DNA of 6,715 nt from Spirochaetales bacterium (GTDB lineage Bacteria; Spirochaetota; Spirochaetia; Treponematales; UBA12059), in contig JAFGUM010000072.1 in the NCBI GenBank assembly GCA_016938515.1, forward strand, positions 1 through 6,715. The letters run 5' to 3'. Numbering within the stretch: position 1 is the first letter of the stretch; each line of letters begins with the position of its first letter. Positions 5,851 to 6,715 of the stretch are shown piece after piece. Both the position numbers and the translations under genes were made by a program. The notes below the pieces were generated by a model, which was not told the DNA's origin, did not search any database, and saw only the letters and a program-made list of their open reading frames with translations.

Positions 5851-6715
5851 CAGCCGAAGAGATACTCGATGCGGTGACTGTACGGCGATTCTGGCTTGAC
5901 TATGCATGACGGGAAATCAGGCCTGTTGGGACTATCAGGATAGTATTCGGCTTCAAGGCAGAATCCCGAATGAACGTCGTATATCGAACCGCGCTTGCCG
6001 CGTACGTCGCGGACAAAGTTTCCGGAATAGAACTGCACACCGGGCATGTCGGTGTAGGCTTCGAGGGTTCGCCCGCTTTCGGGTTCTATAACACTGGCCA
6101 CCCGCAGTAGATCCGAACCGTTCCAACCATCAACGACAAAGCAGTGGTCGTAACCACCAGCGGCTACAATATCCTTGCCAATTGGCTTGCGCTTTCTGAA
6201 GTCGAAGGCTGTTCCTTCCACCGATGCCGGCTCGCCAGGCACGGGTATGAGGGTTTCATCAACACGAAGGTAGCGCGAGGCGCACAGTTCTAGCTCGTGC
6301 CCCAGTATGGTGCCATCTCCTTCGCCGCGCAGGTTAAAATACGCGTGATTGGTCAAATTTACCGGCGTAGCGGCATCGGAGCGCGCTTCATAGCGTATCG
6401 CCAGAGTTCCGTTGGCCCGGAGCGCGAATACCGCCACGACGTCGAGCCTGCCCGGATAGCCCTGGTCACCATCGAGGCTCGTGAGCTCCATCCTCACTAC
6501 CGGCTCTCCGTCCTCGGCTGCCACCTCCGCTTTCCAGAGGCGGCGATCAAAGCCCTTGAGCCCGCCGTGGAGATGACTGACGCCGTTGTTTGCCGCCAGA
6601 CGGTATTCGGTGCCGTCCAGCTCAAAGCGCGCGCCTCCTATCCTGTTGGCGAAGCGGCCGACGCTCGCCCCCATGTACGGATGCCGAGCCGCCAAACCGG
6701 CCAGCGTAGACGACC
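5841..6715 (-). CDS. galM: Aldose 1-epimerase (galactose mutarotase), N-terminus cut by the window edge
   Basis: This enzyme interconverts the alpha and beta anomers of galactose, glucose and related aldoses, feeding the Leloir pathway. The frame is open from the stop (TAG, 5843-5841) to the right edge, about 291 codons; roughly 50-60 N-terminal residues are missing compared with the usual 340-350. A TTG at 6695 is not the start: the upstream codons (SSTLAGLAARHPYMGASVGR) continue in frame into the family's usual lead-in to the GRxANRI motif. Counting from the TTG as residue 1, visible landmarks are GRFANRI (13-19), NNGVSHLHGGLKGFDRRLW (36-54), NLTNHAYFNL (113-122) with the presumed catalytic acid H117, GVQFYSGNF (219-227), and FCLEAEYYPDSPN (245-257) with the presumed catalytic base E248. 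All conserved active-site segments in view are intact. It converges on the exported-protein gene with one base between stops; no other sugar gene is visible. Confidence 0.94.
   Translation of the reverse strand, partial: SSTLAGLAARHPYMGASVGRFANRIGGARFELDGTEYRLAANNGVSHLHGGLKGFDRRLWKAEVAAEDGEPVVRMELTSLDGDQGYPGRLDVVAVFALRANGTLAIRYEARSDAATPVNLTNHAYFNLRGEGDGTILGHELELCASRYLRVDETLIPVPGEPASVEGTAFDFRKRKPIGKDIVAAGGYDHCFVVDGWNGSDLLRVASVIEPESGRTLEAYTDMPGVQFYSGNFVRDVRGKRGSIYDVHSGFCLEAEYYPDSPNRPDFPSCIVKPESPYSHRIEYLFGWTR

Noticed and set aside
6693..6695. TTG as the galM start codon
   Set aside because: About 50-60 residues of the normal N-terminus would be missing, and the frame continues upstream with family-like sequence to the window edge.

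Overview
The window carries five protein-coding genes with almost no spare DNA. It looks like a chromosomal segment from a spirochaete, most likely Treponema- or Spirochaeta-like. The base for this is the glutamyl-tRNA synthetase, whose text matches what I remember of treponemal GltX (QHIGS signature, then LLKSDGFPTYHLANVVDDH), plus a CmpB-type membrane protein and a secreted fibronectin-III-like protein of a kind seen in spirochaetes. GC is moderate (mid-50s percent by eye). The phylum is an inference; no rRNA or other marker is present.

Layout, left to right. (1) Positions 1-1044, minus strand: the first 348 codons of a polytopic membrane protein of the CmpB / 'putative ABC transporter permease' family, running off the left edge. 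(2) 1112-2854, minus: glutaminyl-tRNA synthetase (glnS). (3) 2921-4411, minus: glutamyl-tRNA synthetase (gltX). (4) 4412-4546: a divergent intergenic region with a good sigma-70-type promoter facing gltX and a weaker candidate facing right. (5) 4547-5839, plus: an exported protein with two fibronectin-III-like domains and a TPR-like C-terminus, function unknown. (6) 5841-6715, minus: aldose 1-epimerase (galM), converging on gene 5 and running off the right edge.

How they fit together. gltX and glnS lie in the same orientation, 66 nt apart, and are probably co-transcribed from the promoter in front of gltX. Together they charge tRNA-Glu and tRNA-Gln directly. The membrane gene lies 67 nt after glnS and may be read through from the same transcript, though a weak terminator-like hairpin sits between them. 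The exported protein is transcribed away from gltX. Its stop codon and that of galM are one base apart (TAGTCTA), inside a perfect 7-bp inverted repeat that may serve as the 3' end for both messages.

Most of this is ordinary housekeeping sequence. I see no CRISPR array, mobile element, phage gene, tRNA, rRNA or riboswitch, and nothing I would call a new system. The least understood items are the exported FN3/TPR protein and the C-terminal tail of the CmpB-type protein, which reads like an HD-domain scaffold without its HD residues.
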